DNA of 64,000 nucleotides from Siderastrea radians (taxonomy: Eukaryota > Cnidaria > Anthozoa > Scleractinia > Rhizangiidae), in contig OZ024890.1 in the NCBI GenBank assembly GCA_964017195.1, positions 48,078,093-48,142,092 on the forward strand, given 5' to 3'. Within the stretch, counting starts at the first letter, position 1; each line of letters starts with the position of its first letter. The notes under the pieces were generated by a model that was not told the DNA's origin, searched no databases, and saw only the letters and a program-made list of their open reading frames with translations. The position numbers were made by a program, and so were the translations under genes. Below, piece by piece: positions 1 to 11,994 of the stretch.

Positions 1-60
1 TCTTTATTTCTTCATACGTACCTCATACTAAAACAAAATAAAATGTCATCCTCGTAAAAA

Positions 61-125
61 GTGGGGGGGGGGGGGTGGGGGCGGGCTAAAGCCCCCCAGC
101 CCCCACAGCTCCCCCGCGGCTCCGC
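61..125. repeat. G-rich tract and GC-rich palindromic block
   Basis: A run of guanines near 61-85 is followed by a GC-rich block with inverted segments (GGGCGGGCTAAAGCCCCCC) and CCGCGGCTCCGCC. It resembles the GC-rich hairpin end of the E1 family seen at 17420, 4586 and 55620, but it is too short and degenerate to assign. Confidence 0.4.
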
Positions 126-135
126 CGTCCCTGTA

Positions 136-957
136 CAGACATCTCCAAGAAACGTTCTTAATTGTTTACATAGCTTTGTAAATCATTAAGATTGGAAAAC
201 GAACGAAAACAAAAAGAGAGAAAGAAGGAAACAAGACAAAAAGCAAGCACTTAAACCATAGGATAAGTTACTGGCTTTGATGGGCACATGTGTTATTGTA
301 GGGGTATTTTTTACAAGAGATAGCTTTCAACCACTCTGTTTTTGTATAACGTTGTCACTGCAATGTTAAAACCTATTTACATTTTCACAATGGCAATATT
401 ACATGTAGATTTTATAGAATCATAAAAAGATATCTGTAGTTGAAGATGGTATGTTCCGTCTACTGTTTATAATTTCGCTTGTGAGCCAGGTTGGAGTCAA
501 TGAGTCTCAACAATTTTATAAATTGACCCAGAAACAAAACATCGCCTTGCCACGGTTGATTAACTTCAGTCAGTCATCGGAAATAGCATCGGGTATTGAC
601 CCAAATTACTCAGAGAGTTACAACACACGTACACACAAAAATACCAAAAGTATACGTCTCTCTTGGCTGCTTAAAATTAGAAAAGAAGGAAGGAAACATT
701 TTAGGTAATATAAAAAACAAATATTATTAAGGCCTTTAGCACAAAACACAAGGATCAAAACGTTTTAATTCTTGTGCTTGCACCTGCGGTTCTCAGTGTT
801 TGTGTTGGCCCCTGTGTTTGCTGTCGTGCTTGCGTTCTAATAAAAACCAGTCTTTTAAATATTTTCCAGTGCACTTTTCAGTTTCATGAGTTAACCTGGG
901 ATCAGTATCATTAAATCGCTCCAGTTCAAAAAATCATTATTTTTTCTGCTAAGAATA
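136..957 (+). repeat. Degenerate direct duplication, copy 1
   Basis: This stretch aligns by eye with 2421-3667 over its whole length, for example TAGCTTTGTAAATCATTAAG, GAGCCAGGTTGGAGTCAATG and the final TTAACCTGG segment. Copy 1 lacks the 385-bp palindromic element that sits inside copy 2, so it preserves the empty site near 366-371. The 85-codon frame at 451-708 is not matched by an equally long frame in copy 2. I see no conserved protein, so this is treated as duplicated non-coding DNA or a very old transposon. Confidence 0.7.
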
Positions 958-1448
958 TAGACTGCTTATCATCATTGTGCGTACAACTTTTCTCACTAAC
1001 ATTTTAAGACACCTAAATGTTAAACTAAGCAATAATGACCACAAATATGACATTAGGCATGACGCACAACAGGTAACTCTGAAGTAATCAAAATTTCCTT
1101 TTTTTCACCGTAAGTCGAACAGCTTGTTTGAGGTCTCTTTCATTTCAAGCAAAGTTGTTTCACTAAACTAAACATATGACAACTAAACAACTTGAAATAA
1201 CTTCAAAGCAATATTCTTGGGAAAGGTGACATTAGTTAGCCATCGGAAAAGGCTAGCGAGGAACCTTCGAATTGGGAAGAAAAAAACATATTTTACTTCA
1301 GAATTTATTATGCACAGGGCCTACACAGCCCTCACCGTAAATCTCGTCTAGAGTTAATAGTACTGAACTGGACCAAAAAACAGAAAATTTATTCCGGACT
1401 TTGGCATTCCTGTTTTGTTTGCCATTGTATTTCTTTAGATAACTTACC
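958..1448. other. Intergenic, nothing recognised
   Basis: AT-rich sequence between duplication copy 1 and the first TTAA element. No splice-bounded open frame, tRNA or tandem repeat was seen. Confidence 0.5.
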
Positions 1449-1452
1449 TTAA

Positions 1453-1963
1453 AGTGCTACTATGATCAAAAAATCACTTTTATTTTTTCTTCGGATTTCG
1501 AAACTATGTTTATTAAACACTCCGCAAGCGAAATTATAAGCCTTAATTTTGAGAAGAAGACCGTTAATTTAAACTGCAATTTTCCGTTTTAATGGTCCGC
1601 CATTATTACACCAGAAAGGATACAATGACATCATTCACACACGAGTTTTAGAATGCAGTGTGTGTGAAAGTGCCTTATTTAGTATGCAGCACGGGAGTTT
1701 TGAGCTTTCACACTCTCAAACTCGTGTTTTGCATAATTTGTAAGCCGCGTTCACACACTACATTTTACAGCTCTTGCGCGTATGACGTCATTGTATCCTT
1801 TCTGGTGTAATAATGGCGGACCATTAAACCGGAAAATTGCAGTTTAAATTAACGGTCTTCTTCTCAAAATTAAGGCTTATAATTTCGCTTGGGGAGTGTT
1901 TAATAAACATAGTTTCGAAATCCGAAGAAAAAATAAAAGTGATTTTTTGATCATAGTAGCACT
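1453..1963. mobile_element. TTAA-flanked foldback MITE (AGTGCTAC ends)
   Basis: The two arms (1453-1634 and 1782-1963) are near-perfect reverse complements of about 182 bp, starting AGTGCTACTATGATC. Both sides are flanked by TTAA (1449-1452 and 1964-1967). A TTAA target duplication is typical of piggyBac and Kolobok transposases. There is no coding capacity, so it must be mobilised in trans. The arms are still almost identical, so the insertion is not ancient. The 147-bp centre holds GTGTGTGAAAGTGCC and related inverted segments. Confidence 0.88.
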
Positions 1964-2420
1964 TTAAGGAAAATAGCTATGCAGTAGCTCCTGATCAAAC
2001 GAAGGAACAAACCATCTGCGTCAATTAACAGGATAAAAAAGTGTTTTTCCTGCGTTGCTGAATAAAGATGAGTTTTAAAAAATAATTGACAGTTCAATAA
2101 CTATAATATAAACGATTAAAAAACATTTAACAGTCGGTCCTATTCAAACCTTAAAGAACTATTCTAGTTTTTACGCTGCCGATGACAAGCACACAGGGTG
2201 TGTTTCATTCATAGGTTACTGGATTCAGGGGTTGTTGATGGAAAATAAATTCGGAGTTTCAGAGGTTTTAAAGACAATTTAACGTGTTGTCTTTTTCATG
2301 TTTCAAAATGAAAATTTTAAATGACACAGCAAATTAGTAGCTCAAAGGTTCCAGTCCATACACAGTTCTAATTAACAAAACTTGCTGTTAATATAGGATG
2401 TTGCTTGAGACGTTAGCCTT

Positions 2421-3667
2421 CAGACATCCCCACAAAACTTTCTTAGATCTTTATATAGCTTTGTAAATCATTAAGGTTGGAAAAAAACGAACCAAACATA
2501 CAAAAAGAAAAGGAAACTAAAACAAAAACTTAAGCCTAAGGATAAGTTGCTGGTTTTGGTGGGCACATGCATTATTGTAGAGGAGCATTTTTTAAATGAA
2601 ATAGCTTTCACCCACACTTTTTTTGTATAATGTTGCCACTGCAATCTTTAAAGGAGCACAGTCACGAAGATTTCGCAGATTTCTGGTCAAAACTGTGCTA
2701 AAAATTATCAGTAGCTAACTTTATCCATGCCCAACATTGTGTTTGAACATTTAGAGGAACATATTAACTTAATTTCATTGAGAGAAAACAAACCAGGACC
2801 ATTTAATATCGATTTAATGTCAACACGCTGAAAGAATTTGAAAAGTTTAGCCTAATTTTTTCAAATTGCAATCCATTTCCATCCGTGCCATCCGTAGCAA
2901 CAGATGACAGAAAATAGTTTCAGTGAAGTAATATAGTCTTTGGTAACAAAACTAGACCATTATTTGTGGGCATTCATTGATGTGAGGACATATTTTTGAT
3001 TTTTAAAGTGAACTAAAATAGCGTGACTATGCCCCTTTAAATTTATTTTAAAATTTTTGCAATGGCAATATTAAATGTAATATCTATAGTTAAAGATGGT
3101 ATGTTCCCTCTACTGTTTAAAATTCCACGTCTGAGCCAGGTTGGAGTCAATGAGTCTCAGCAATTTTGTAAATTGGCCCAGAAACAAAATCCTACTTGCC
3201 ACGGTTGATTAACTTCAGTTAGTCATCGGAAATAGCAAAGCACCCAAACTACTCATTGAGTTATAAGAATAAAAATAGTAAAATTATACGTCTTTCTTGG
3301 CTGCTTAAAATTAAAAAAAAAAGAAACATTTTACATAACATAAATGACAAATATTTTGAGACCTTTAGTACAAAGCACGAGGATCAAAACATTTTAATCA
3401 TTGTGCTTGCACCTGCGTTTCTCAGTGTTTGTGTTGAGTCTTCTGTTTGCGGTCATGCTTGTTTACATTTTGATTCGCCCTCCGGGCTCGTCAAAATACA
3501 GCACAACTCGTAAAAATATACGGCGATACTTCACACCGAAACATCTAATATAAGATATATGCCTTTTAAAAATTCTCCAGTGCCCTTTTTCAGTTTCAAG
3601 AGTTAACCTGGTGTCAGTATCATAAAATTGCTCCAGTCCGAAAAATGTTTTTTTTCTGCCAAGAATT
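2421..3667 (+). repeat. Degenerate direct duplication, copy 2
   Basis: Second copy of the 136-957 sequence, in the same orientation about 2.3 kb downstream. It is longer because it contains the TTAA element at 2652-3036 and roughly 100 extra bases near 3465-3560 that copy 1 lacks. The two copies differ at many positions, so the duplication is old. The small frames inside are not conserved between copies. Confidence 0.7.
2652..3036. mobile_element. TTAA-flanked MITE (AGGRGCAYAGTCACG ends)
   Basis: Imperfect terminal inverted repeats of about 16 bp (left AGGAGCACAGTCACG, right end the complement of AGGGGCATAGTCACG) lie between TTAA at 2648-2651 and 3037-3040. The element interrupts duplication copy 2 and is missing from the equivalent place in copy 1, which proves a discrete insertion. 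It has no coding capacity. Confidence 0.82.
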
Positions 3668-3909
3668 AATACGCCATGATGCAAAACAACTTAATTTTCT
3701 GTCAATTGTTAATCGATTCATAAAATCCGTCCACAGTCGTGTTCTAGTGAGCTGAGTAGGAGACTGATATACCGTACTCACAAATGACTAAAAATGGCGT
3801 TTCGTTGCAAACAAAAACATATCTATGATGAAAATACGTTGTAAAGCATACAACGTAAGTAGAGAAATGTAAAATACATCGAAGTATATAAGAAAGGTAA
3901 GTCGAAGTT

Positions 3910-4521
3910 TGCAAAATATAAGTTGACAAACAATACAATGGTAATCAAATGTCGTGGCAAGAAACACGAGTCGAAATTTGAAATTCAGTTCGACATGAAA
4001 AAAACACTCGAGTCGGAAAAAATGAATCGAGATTTGAAATTCGAGTGGACATGAAAAAAGTTCGAGTCGAAAAAACAAAAGAAGACTATTCAAGATTATA
4101 GGGAACGCTGGCCAGTTGTCTTGTCAGTCTGTGGCTTCATAGCCATGGAGACGAGGTTGAAGTTGGATTCGAATTAGTCGGATTAGTCTCGAAACATCCG
4201 TATCCGGTTGCGAGGTATCTAGATACTACCTATTTACAGCTGTTGTTTAATAGCCAACGCACCACCATTTTGGATCGAATCCAACTTTAACCTCATCTCC
4301 ATGAGTATGAAGCCACAGACAGACAAGACAACTGGTCAGCGTTCCTTCTAATCTCGATTAGTTTTTTTTTCATGTGGACCCGAATTTCAAATCTCGATTC
4401 CTTTATTTCCGACTCGAGTGTTTTTTTCATGTCGATCCGAATTTCAAATTTCGACTCGTGTTTCTTGCCACGACATTTGATTACAAATATATAGTTTGTC
4501 AGCAACTTATATTTTGCAAAC
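3910..4521. repeat. Long inverted repeat (foldback)
   Basis: Arms of about 250-260 bp, 3910-4172 and 4274-4521, are reverse complements. Shared blocks include TCAAATGTCGTGGCAAGAAA, CACTCGAGTCGGAAA, and CTGTGGCTTCAT with its complement. The loop is about 100 bp. The repeated TTTGAAATTC and GACATGAAAAAA motifs within each arm give a secondary short periodicity. There is no coding capacity; the frame at 4293-4505 runs along the arm. Confidence 0.82.
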
Positions 4522-4940
4522 GTGTATTCTACTTATCTTTTTTTCATTAACTTAGATGCATTTTACAATTCTCGACTTACGTTTTAGCGGAGCCGGCGGG
4601 CAAAGCCCGCCAGCGGAGCTCCATTGCTAACCAACTTTGGTAATCTATCGATCCAAAAAAATTTGGTTCTGACGTCAGCGTACGCCCGTACAGACTCTGG
4701 GGGAGGGGGAGGGAAGTCCCAAGGCAACCCGACCGGGGGTGGAGAATGCCATCTTTTCTTGGCGGGAAATCGCGCGGCGCTTTTGGACAACCGCGTTTTT
4801 CTTGGCGGTAAATCGCAGGACCATCGTCGCTTTTGAATAAGAGGTTTCTTTAAAAAGCTTAAGTTTATTTAGCAAAACGATTGTTCTACAGTACTGTAGT
4901 TTTAAACTTGAGAAAAAAACATTTAAACACGAAGACGCGC

Positions 4941-4969
4941 TATAAAAGGAGAGGTACCTAAGGTACCTC
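4941..4969 (+). promoter_or_regulatory. TATA-like motif followed by a perfect palindrome
   Basis: TATAAAAGG (4941-4949) is followed at once by the perfect 19-bp palindrome GAGGTACCTAAGGTACCTC (4951-4969). The block ACACGAAGACGCGCTATAAAA recurs in inverted orientation at 6678-6700, so two TATA-like sites face each other across 1.7 kb. Whether either drives transcription is unknown, and the adjacent reading frames look non-coding. Confidence 0.4.
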
Positions 4970-4999
4970 GAGATCATTTGTCAATCAACCTCGCTAGCC

Positions 5000-6640
5000 T
5001 ACAGACGTGAAAGCGGCGCACAGTGAGAAGCTCACAAAATAAATTCATACACACACTTTATGTGAAGTTTTACTGATAACAACTAAATCATTTTAAGAAT
5101 AAATTGGCTAACTTTTATATCTGGATCTACCTTTTTGGTTCTTTGTTTAAAAAAAACCTTGCCTTTTGCGAGACGGTTGCACGCGAAATCGTGGTAGAGG
5201 AATTCAAATTAGAAACGATTACTCCACAAGCGTCGTCTGGAGACAGGAGCTTTTTGAGTTTGATAATGTCTTTGCCGATTTGAGAATATTATTCTACTGA
5301 ACTTTTAAAATGTTCACGTCCGTATTTCTTGCAGACTAAACCATATGCATGATCTCAACAAATCTAACTCCTGTTTGAATTGTGTGCCTTTTCATAACAT
5401 TACGAGCTAAGCAACTTGATTCCCTTTTAGCGTAGGTCATGTCATCGCATTTCTCCATACATTTGAAACTCAAATATGTTTACTTGGTAGCTAGCCAATA
5501 AAACAAATCATATTTGTCGCGAAAACTCACGGGTGAAACAACACTATAATGCAAACTTTTGGGAGCTAAAAGACTCGAACTTGCTACACCGGCCACGATA
5601 TAAGCTGTCAAGCACTATGCGGCTAAACACGAACATACAATTCAGAGTACATATTTCAACATAAAATTAGAGCGATTTGCAATATTTTACCTATATAATA
5701 GCTTATAATATAGAAATCCACCTGAAAGAACCCCGGTCTGTGCAATTCAGATACAAGTCGAGTATCGCTGCAATATAAAACAGTCGGCCGGTAAAGCATG
5801 TCCGTGTCGAACAACTGGAGCCGTTCACAATGGCGCGTTGTATCCCGGGGTTGTATAGAACACATAACACTTCCCACACTTATGAATGCAGCATCACTTT
5901 TATTGGGAGCCAGGCAATGTTGTTAGACAAAAAAAAGTAGTGTGCAAATATCCTGCTTGTACAACTGAGCCCGGAATCGCCAGTTTTCTCTTCATGGGTC
6001 AAAATGCCAGGTCTGCGACATCTGTTTATGTGAATACATTCCACCCATGGCGTTCACCTCCAGGTACATTTCGTGGTAAACAAGAAGGCATCTTTTAGGT
6101 TTTTCTAAGAAGAATCAGCCGTAACAATATCGACAGTCAAAGATAAATGGACGATAAACTCTCGAAGCAAAAGCAATGCATTCAAAGCGCCTTGATTCGA
6201 AGCAAAAGCTGACTAATGAAACGGCCAAACGCCCGCCATGAATCTAACAGTGAACTTTTCTTTTACAATCTACATAGTCATTTATTAACCATTAAACCAA
6301 AGTTTGGCAAGAGCATGCTGTGATAGGAAAGTCCACAAGCCATGCATTTTGAAGGCTCAGAGAGGCTTCATCCGACTGAGAGGAGTCTGTGTGCCATCGT
6401 GCAGCATCTCGCGATTGGGAGAGCCGTTACAAGCGCGAAATTCAAATTTCGTACGCTAAAATATTATATTTGAGCTAAGGAAGGGTCGTCCCTGCTGTTA
6501 CTTTTAATTTTATCTCACAAAGTAAGTATTTTATAATCGAAATTCAACAGCTGTAGGCAGCATTTGACCTGTTTTTCGAATAACGAATTTTCCCCCGTTC
6601 CTCGCGTAATCCGCCATCTTTGATTTTAAGTCGTTGAAGC
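5000..6640. other. Interior of the composite element, no gene recognised
   Basis: Mixed-composition DNA between the two inward-facing TATA-like blocks. The short frames (5656-5877, 5886-6098) show no domain, splice context or recurrence. Confidence 0.4.
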
Positions 6641-8000
6641 AATGATTTCGTGACAAAGAGGGGGAGGAGCTATCCCTTTTATAGCGCGTCTTCGTGTTTA
6701 ATATCTATAAATGGAAAGAAAAAGTTCAAAAGAATACTGGTAGAAGGCGAAACCTTCAAGTTACGAAAGCTGCCTTCAAAGGACTTCATCGCTTTGTTTT
6801 CTTCACGGCGGAGAGCTTGCCTTGTTCTGAAACACAACCGAGTAAGTGAAGTTTTTAAAGGGTTCAGTTAAGGTGTATGATTTTGAGTATTTATAACGGT
6901 CAAAGAAATTACATGTTGAAATGGAAATTTAATTTATGGCATTAGAAATGTGTCATTTACTTTTGACTTCAAAAAACTATTAGAACACCAGCTCAGATTT
7001 GTGACAGAGGTAGTCTTAGAATATTTTGTCATGCTGGAAGTGTAACGCGAATTGCATTTAAGTATAAACTTACGGGTTTTCCAATAAACTTTTTCAAAAA
7101 TGATTTCTCTGTTTATTATTTTGTGTTTGCTTATTCATAACAGTAGGTCAAAGCACAGTCGCAAGGTAACTGCACAAGCATTACTTACGGCGAATAATTG
7201 CTTTCAATTTTAACTGTCGGGTCGGTTTGAGCAATTGTCGATTTTCTTGTCCTTGAAGTTTTCAATAGTAATCAGTAATCTTTTAAGCGAAGTAGTTGTC
7301 GGCTTAAGAATATTTTATCCGAAAAGGTTCCGAAAAAAAAAGTTTTTTGCGTTCCTCAAAGCGCCTAACGTTATATAGGCTTACTTCGCATCCGCAAAAC
7401 TTATGCCATAATTTAAAGCGTGTTTGGTGTTTGCTTGTTTTCAAGCTTGATGGTATAAATGTTTGACCAGACTAATAGGGGCAGTTCATGTTATTTGTTA
7501 ACTAAACGTCCGAACGCGATGAAGATAACCCATTTACTTCAGAATTCAAGTTAATTCAAGCCAACAGCCAATAAACCAAGGAGATTTGACAGGCCTTGAC
7601 AGTTAATGACAGGATATGGAAACATTGCAAAAACCAAGCAAGACGGCTCCTGAGTAAAATATGTGTTCAGTTTGATGCCCGAAAAAAAACAATTAAGCTG
7701 TGCTCAGCCTCTCGAATGACCTTTCGAGCTTGGTTTTGCAGAACAGATCCTCAACATATTGGAGGACAATTCAGAACACTTTCGGGCTTTTTGAGAAACG
7801 CTTTTCGAAAGCGAACGAGCCAAAGAAAACCCCGAAATATATTTCAGAGCGAAAAGTTTCAGGACTATTTTTGAGAAACGAGCACCAGTTTATTCCTTGG
7901 CGGCTCCGCTTGTAGGCTTGGCCAAATCTATATATTATGCTTTTCAACATATCATTAACATAGATATGTTTTTGTCCGCAACGGAACGCCATAAATGACG

Positions 8001-8740
8001 GACGCGCGAAAAAAAAAACACAGGTAAACTAGGCCTAGCAGGATAAAAACAATTAAATGCCCTGTTTTCGCATTCAAACTTGCAGAGGAATTAGCCAATT
8101 TTTGTTAATAAAAAGGCTTCCTGGTAACAGATTTTAAGCGGGATGAGTTCAAGTCCTAATTCCTTTTTTTTTAATTGTTGCAACCAGAAAAGAAACGTAG
8201 ACTCTCACGGGAACAGATTTTGGTAAGTTTATCTTCCACCTTCGATTGCAATAATGAAAAATGGACCACCTGGTAGTTTTGCGAATTTTTCAGTTTTTTC
8301 GGTTGGGAAAAAATAACCATCCATACCGGCACTGGAAAGGGCATCTTAAAATTAGCAAACCCTGTTAAAAAAAAGAACCCGTTCCAAACCTGTAAAACTG
8401 AGCTTGCATCAACCAGAGAAGGGAAGATATTGGTTGCGAACTGGGTGTATTTGGTACGGCACATGAGAGGCACGACGTCTGAACTGGGCCTTAGAGCCTT
8501 AATATAAAGCGCTCTAGAATTCTGAAAGTATTGCAGAAGGCGTTAGTCATTTCTATACCTTTATCCGACTTAGTCGCAATTTCTTTAATTACGTACATCA
8601 CTGGGAGGATCATTTTATTCATTTGGTGTCATTTCCGCATTTCACGTTTATGATTTATCGTATATTCACTGTCATCTCATTCATTCACTTTACGGAGTAT
8701 TTAAATGCACAATTGACCGCTCCCAACATATGCATGAGAC
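8001..8740. other. Intergenic, nothing recognised
   Basis: Anonymous AT-rich sequence downstream of the composite element. The frame at 8171-8473 lacks any recognisable motif. Confidence 0.4.
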
Positions 8741-8800
8741 CTTGGTAACCCAGTTGGTTAGAGCATCGCACTGGCAGCGTGAAGGTCAAGAGTCCCATCC
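8741..8800 (+). repeat. tRNA-like SINE head (degenerate)
   Basis: A good A box (CAGTTGGTTAGAGCATCGC) is followed by CTGGCAGCGTGAAGG and a weak B box (GGTCAAGAGTCCCATCC). The arm order fits a tRNA-derived sequence, but the B box departs from GGTTCGANTCC and the acceptor stem does not close. A tRNA-derived SINE fragment is more likely than a functional tRNA gene. Confidence 0.6.
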
Positions 8801-9060
8801 AAATTTTTTTTCAGACTTCGCAATTTCTTTAATTATGTACATCACTGCGATGAACCTTTTCTTCGTTTGTGTATCGTTTGCCTATTCTGCAAATGATTGT
8901 AATATTGTCACCCTGATTACCGTATATAACAATACCGTTACTGTAACTTGTTGTGAAAGTCTAAAATCTCTGTCTTTCCTAAAACAACACGTCAACAAAC
9001 GCTCCATCTAGCCCCTTGTCACAGAAGCAGGAACCCGGAAGCTACGAAATTTTTCCTGTT

Positions 9061-9133
9061 GGAATCCGGAATCTTGAGTCCACATTGATATATTGGAATC
9101 CGGAATCCAGTAACTTTGGAATCCGGAATCCAC
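9061..9133 (+). repeat. Short repeat of GGAATCCGGAATC
   Basis: Three copies of GGAATCCGGAATC begin near 9061, 9095 and 9118, each followed by different sequence. The unit is itself nearly palindromic (GGAATCCGGAATCC). Cause unknown. Confidence 0.6.
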
Positions 9134-9139
9134 TTGTGA

Positions 9140-11990
9140 ATTGATCTTAAAAACCGTTTGCTAAAGAAAATAAAATTGACAACAAACGAATGAAATGCAG
9201 TGGAAAGACTACGAGAGAAGATACTGAGAGGAGCACGCAGCGGTCGTTGCGGACACCATTGGTGGTGTGTTGGGGGGGGAAGGGGTGGGGGGTTACCGCC
9301 AAGTACACGAAATAAGCATTATGTTTGGTTTGACTGGATCCACTACGCCATCAGCAGCGCTGACTTAAACACAACTTGCGATGCATTCAAGCAAACTGAA
9401 GAGAAAGCATCAGCTCAACCTTTGCGACCTATATTAACCATCGCTAAGATCGTGACCAAACCATGGCCACAGGGCTACAATTAGACTTACCAAGTCGACT
9501 GCTACAAAAAACGGACTTTGAGAAAGTCTTGGCTACCGTGGCTGAGGCTACATATAAGGGGGGCTCAGTGTAACAGGAAGTGGACTGCTTGTGCTTGTGC
9601 ATGGCTTCATCTGTGCTCTTTCATAGTACAGTTTACAGTCGACTGCAATCACCACAAAGGTATCTACAAATTCAGTCCCGAATTCAGGAATTCAGGTCGA
9701 TAAGGCTGCTACCGTCATGCTGCCCTGTTGTATATTTAACACTGAGAAACCTGAAAAATCGAAACAAACACGAGAGGATCCTGGGAATTCCAGAGTTTAT
9801 GGGACTCTGACACAAGAAGCAAAAACAGTCATTTTCTATTTACCGAGATTGTTTTAAACACGCGAACACTTGAGAAAATCACCCCCGCGTGCCAGGAGGA
9901 AAACAAGATTATCACGCAAGCGTTTTTCTCGTGTTTATGTGTGTGTTTCACTTGCTGGACTATCTCGGAAAGAAATAAGAAACTGCATGCTTGAAATCTA
10001 GAGCTTTTGCAGGTCAATAGTCCGCCGTGGGAGCTTAACTTGCTACTGTTAATAATGACGCCAAACAGTTTTTAAGTAGAGGCGCTAGATACAGAATACT
10101 TGTAATAAGTGGAATCGTTTTATTTCGCACGAGTGACTGAATTATTTCTCATTTAAAACTGAATTCCCCACTTCATGAGCACAAACACAAAATCCTTCTT
10201 TGTGACTGTACCATGGACAGCTCTGAATCCTCTGACTTAGAGAGAAAGTTAAGCAAGGTTTCTTATCTAAGGAAACAACGGTGCAGCAGAGACCAGTGGT
10301 GCGCTTCTCGAAGCCCCGAAAAGCCAGTCAAGCTAGAAACGTTAGTGTCATGCTGGAGGGTAGGCAGTGGGCAGGAAAACAATCAAACTATCCGTAAGTG
10401 GCCAGCGTTGGGACCAAGCATAACTGTCTGCTTACAGGCCGGTGGAACATAAACGAAGGTCCGAGTGCAGTTTAGTTCATGAAGTTTATCAGTGCAAATA
10501 TAAACTTACACGGTGGGTTCGTTGACTAGGTAGCTTACACTGAGCTCGTAGGCAATATTTAATCAGATTCTGAGCTTCCTTTTTTCCATTTGTGCTCAAC
10601 TGAACCTGAACTCACCGCCACTCAAACTAATTTATTCTTTACTAGTCTTGTTTTAGCCACAAACGGAAATGTTTATTATCGACCCTTTTATTTATGAAAA
10701 GGTGGCGAGTATTTCAGTCATTTGTTTCATTTAGAGGAGCAAAGAAAAAGGACATTGTATCATAAGGTAATGTAAAACCAGCCAAAACATCAGGATTGTC
10801 AGACTACAGTTAGCATGGAGAAACGATAACTGAGTTTTACTACATTAAATATTACTCTTTAATTTCGCGATTTTGTCGAATTTGAAGAAACTGAGCAGCT
10901 TTAATTTCGCGATTTCGTCGATAAATCAATCATTAAATACCTTCACTATTTGATTTAAAAACAAAAATAAACAAGACTACTGATAAAATGTTGTAGGAAT
11001 TCAAGGACAAGATGACCTGGATCGCGCCCGAGAACAGACTGCTTTATTGTTAAACTTTACTCAGAGTATTTAAAAAGCTGATGGTTATTCGCCCATTGGA
11101 TCGTGAGTTACTATTGCAATGAAAACCGGGCCGGATTGAAGATATAGCATATTTCGCTCATGGTAGAACTGTGGTACCACTAGCCTTGCTGTGCGTTTGG
11201 GTCACCGAAAAGAAGGCGTTTTCTGCTTCCTTTTCACTTCCCTTCCTTTTTGTCCACGCTGAAAAAAAAAAGTTCTCGAAGAATAAGGAAAAAAAAAACC
11301 ACCCGTACAGAAAAGTGTTGTTCTTGACGCCATTAAGGATACGTATCAATAGAACACGAGGCCTGCATGGGGCCAAATTACCATAACCAATTTTATTGTA
11401 ATTTTACTGAGCCGCGTTAGGCTTTTATCGAATTTGACCGTAAGAAAATATATTGCATGGCAAAGAATAGTTTTTTCTTAGTAGAGCAAACGTATAAGTA
11501 ATTATCAGATTCTTATCCAGTCAGCAGCAGTGTTGGCAGAGAGCAGGCAAGTCTGGACAAGCCTATTGTTTCTAATTGTGTTAAAACGACGCGGAAAACA
11601 CTAAGGGAAACGTAGCGGTTAAGAACCAATCAGTGTTCGCTAAGAGTGGTCAAGTTTAACTTGGGGAAGTCTACTGTTCCTATTTTGTGAAAAAAAAACG
11701 ACGCGGAATACACTTATTGACACATTAATGTTTAACTAGGCTAGGGGAAGGTAGCGTAAGCTAGTTATTTTCATGTTAATGGTTTGCCTAGGCCCTAGGC
11801 ACTTTATGTTTTAGGACCCTAGGCAGCAACGGAGCCCAAATTGTGTCTCTTATACTATTAACCCCTAAAAGGTGACAATCTCATTTTGTGCGCGTCCTAT
11901 CTTGATTTCAATTTTACCCCTAACCTGTACCTATTGTGACAAGTAGTTACGTTTCCAGTCACAAAACTTACACCTACACAAATTGCCGAC
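9140..11990. other. Intergenic, no supported gene
   Basis: The longest frame (9200-9484, 94 codons) has no recognisable domain or splice context. Two local repeats are visible: TTTAATTTCGCGATTT twice near 10859-10919, and an imperfect 115-120-bp repeat around AACGACGCGGAAAACAC (about 11587) and AACGACGCGGAATACAC (about 11697). Nothing else was seen. Confidence 0.4.
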
Positions 11991-11994
11991 CTTT

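Larger units (their letters stand above)
4586..7936 (-). mobile_element. E1-family repeat, long copy, minus orientation
   Basis: The left edge (AGCGGAGCC, then CAGCGGAGCTCCATTGCTAA) is the complement of the right end of the copy at 16588-17460. The right edge (GGCTCCGCTTGTAGGCTTGG, then AAATCTATATA) is the complement of that copy's left end. An internal block near 6712-6790 (AAAAAGTTCAAAAGAAYACT) is also shared. At 3.3 kb it is far longer than the 870-bp copy, so it is either a longer family member or has swallowed other insertions. No transposase or RT motif was recognised. Confidence 0.6.
3793..7991. mobile_element. Composite inverted-repeat element with nested repeats
   Basis: The outer ends match as inverted repeats: 3793-3850 (ATGGCGTTTCGTTGC, then ACAAAAACATATCTATG) against the complement of about 7940-7991. 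Inside lie a large foldback (3910-4521) and an E1-type repeat (4586-7936). The layout suggests one transposon that later received others, or a rearranged long foldback. No transposase frame was found. Boundaries are approximate. Confidence 0.55.

Noticed and set aside
3744..4093. Minus frames with hydrophobic segments as a membrane protein
   Set aside because: They follow one arm of a long inverted repeat and have no conserved features.
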